Assembly: GCA_016293925.1 (NCBI GenBank)
Contig: JAEDCX010000062.1
Location: 1 to 15,416 of the forward strand
Reading direction: 5' to 3'
Length of the DNA stretch: 15,416 nt
Source of the DNA: Lachnospiraceae bacterium
GTDB taxonomy: Bacteria > Bacillota > Clostridia > Lachnospirales > Lachnospiraceae
A model generated the notes under the pieces. That model was not told where the DNA came from. It saw nothing but the letters and a program-made list of their open reading frames with translations, and searched no databases. Position numbers and translations under genes: made by a program. This document shows, in pieces, positions 14,856-15,416 of the stretch (within the stretch, counting starts at the first letter, position 1; each line of letters begins with the position of its first letter).

Positions 14856-14857
14856 TG
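14836..14857. repeat. Inverted repeat inside the AraC-gene promoter
   Basis: CAATGTTG (14836-14843) and CAACAATG (14850-14857), 7 of 8 complementary around ACAAAA. It fills the spacer and -35 region, so a bound protein would affect polymerase directly. Autoregulation is a guess. Confidence 0.35.
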
Positions 14858-14923
14858 AAAAATCGATTAAATAATATGAAAAAATGTTAATAAATGTCAA
14901 AAATCAGAGAAAGGAAAATTGGA

Positions 14924-15307
14924 TTATTGATGACAGAGAATGAACCGTTTGATTGCATCAAAACTCTCCGGAGTCATATCATGCTCCATTTTGCAAGCAT
15001 CGGCAGCGGCGATTTGGGGTGAAACGCCGAGAGAAATGAGCCAGTCGGTCAGAAGTGTGTGCCGCTCATAGGTGGATTCCGCAATCCTGCGTCCTTCCTC
15101 AGTGAGAAGAATACCGCCGTCCTCGTTCACCAGGATGAGATTTCTGTAACGCAGATTTTTCATTGCGACACTGACACTTGGTTTGGAATAGGAAAGTGCC
15201 GCAGCAATATCGATTGACCGTACTGCCGGAAGTCGTTTCGACAGAATCAGGATTGTCTCCAGATAGTCTTCTATGGATTCTTCGGATTTATGCTGGATAT
15301 AAGACAC
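14924..15307 (-). CDS. DtxR/MntR-family metal-dependent transcriptional regulator
   Basis: Metal-sensing repressor that binds DNA when loaded with Mn(II) or Fe(II), 127 residues. I start it at GTG 15307: a GAGGAGG-type site lies about 8 bases ahead, and the translation then runs SYIQHKSEESIEDYLETIL, the normal N-terminus. A start at 15400 would add 31 residues across the promoter. The winged helix covers about 30-70 (SIDIAAALSYSKPSVSVAMKNL). Metal-ligand positions line up as Asp14, Glu17, His83, Cys105, Glu108 and His109. Asp14 is as in MntR; Cys105 is where DtxR/IdeR has Cys102 and B. subtilis MntR has Glu99. There is no SH3-like third domain. No metal transporter is in the window, so the target genes probably lie to the right or elsewhere. 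Confidence 0.92.
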   Translation of the reverse strand: MSYIQHKSEESIEDYLETILILSKRLPAVRSIDIAAALSYSKPSVSVAMKNLRYRNLILVNEDGGILLTEEGRRIAESTYERHTLLTDWLISLGVSPQIAAADACKMEHDMTPESFDAIKRFILCHQ

Positions 15308-15332
15308 GGACGTTTCCTCCTCATTTACTGAC

Positions 15333-15361
15333 AATATAGCAAATGCAGTGGTAAAAAGCAA
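15333..15361 (-). promoter_or_regulatory. Promoter of the metal-regulator gene
   Basis: Minus strand: TATATT (15333-15338, 5 of 6) with extended TG (15340-15341), a 17-base spacer and TTGCTT (15356-15361). It lies 26 bases before the GTG start, which supports that start over one at 15400. Confidence 0.55.
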
Positions 15362-15363
15362 GG

Positions 15364-15377
15364 GCACGTTTCCGTGC
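15364..15377. repeat. Short hairpin just upstream of the metal-regulator promoter
   Basis: GCACG (15364-15368) and CGTGC (15373-15377) around four bases; on the minus strand the loop is GAAA. It may end a gene entering from the right on the minus strand (a T-rich stretch follows after CCTTGC) or be a regulator site. The evidence is weak. Confidence 0.25.
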
Positions 15378-15416
15378 AAGGGGCCGATTTCAGACGTCAT
15401 AATTTACAATTTGCTT

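Noticed and set aside
15308..15400. Longer N-terminus for the metal regulator (start at 15400)
   Set aside because: It would cover the -10/-35 boxes and the hairpin, and adds residues absent from the family. GTG 15307 has a strong ribosome binding site.

Overview
The window looks like chromosomal DNA of a Gram-positive, low-to-mid GC anaerobe of the Clostridia, most likely a gut Lachnospiraceae. This is an inference from several features: strong AGGAGG-type ribosome binding sites; the order metY, nifS, nifU, mnmA; a permease/ATPase pair next to a two-component system; an FNT-type anion channel; and a GH43 enzyme for plant polysaccharide breakdown. No rRNA, tRNA, CRISPR array, transposase or phage gene was seen.

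Layout. (1) 3-1580: the 3' part of a GH43 glycosidase that runs in from the left edge and ends at a clear terminator. (2) 1635-6805: a four-gene unit with an FtsX-type ABC permease (split by a frameshift near base 1950), its ATPase, an OmpR-type response regulator and a membrane histidine kinase. It is preceded by a tandem 11-bp repeat that overlaps the promoter and suits autoregulation. (3) 6831-7838: an FNT channel gene with a good extended -10 promoter, a 22-bp-period direct repeat just upstream, and a terminator. (4) 7839-7917: a long interrupted inverted repeat with no gene in it. (5) 8047-10297: a compact three-gene unit with a small stand-alone protein like the C-terminal part of FakA/YloV, an HD-domain nucleotidase and a PAS-GGDEF diguanylate cyclase, closed by a strong hairpin. 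(6) 10387-13747: a sulfur and Fe-S unit with O-acetylhomoserine sulfhydrylase, cysteine desulfurase and NifU-type scaffold, followed by only the first 64 codons of the tRNA thiolase gene mnmA. (7) 13748-15307, minus strand: an AraC-family regulator and a DtxR/MntR-family metal regulator, each with its own candidate promoter.

How the genes work together. Unit 2 probably senses and exports or detoxifies a membrane-active compound, with the kinase/regulator pair controlling the transporter. Unit 6 assimilates sulfide into homocysteine and moves cysteine sulfur into Fe-S clusters and, in an intact arrangement, into tRNA 2-thiouridine. Unit 5 places a nucleotide hydrolase next to a c-di-GMP synthase.

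The points most worth a second look are the mnmA break at the convergent junction TGA|TCA, the permease frameshift, the hairpin element at 7839-7917, the repeat array upstream of the FNT gene, and the FakA-C-like/HD/GGDEF unit. I did not find a clear, wholly new defence or mobile system here.
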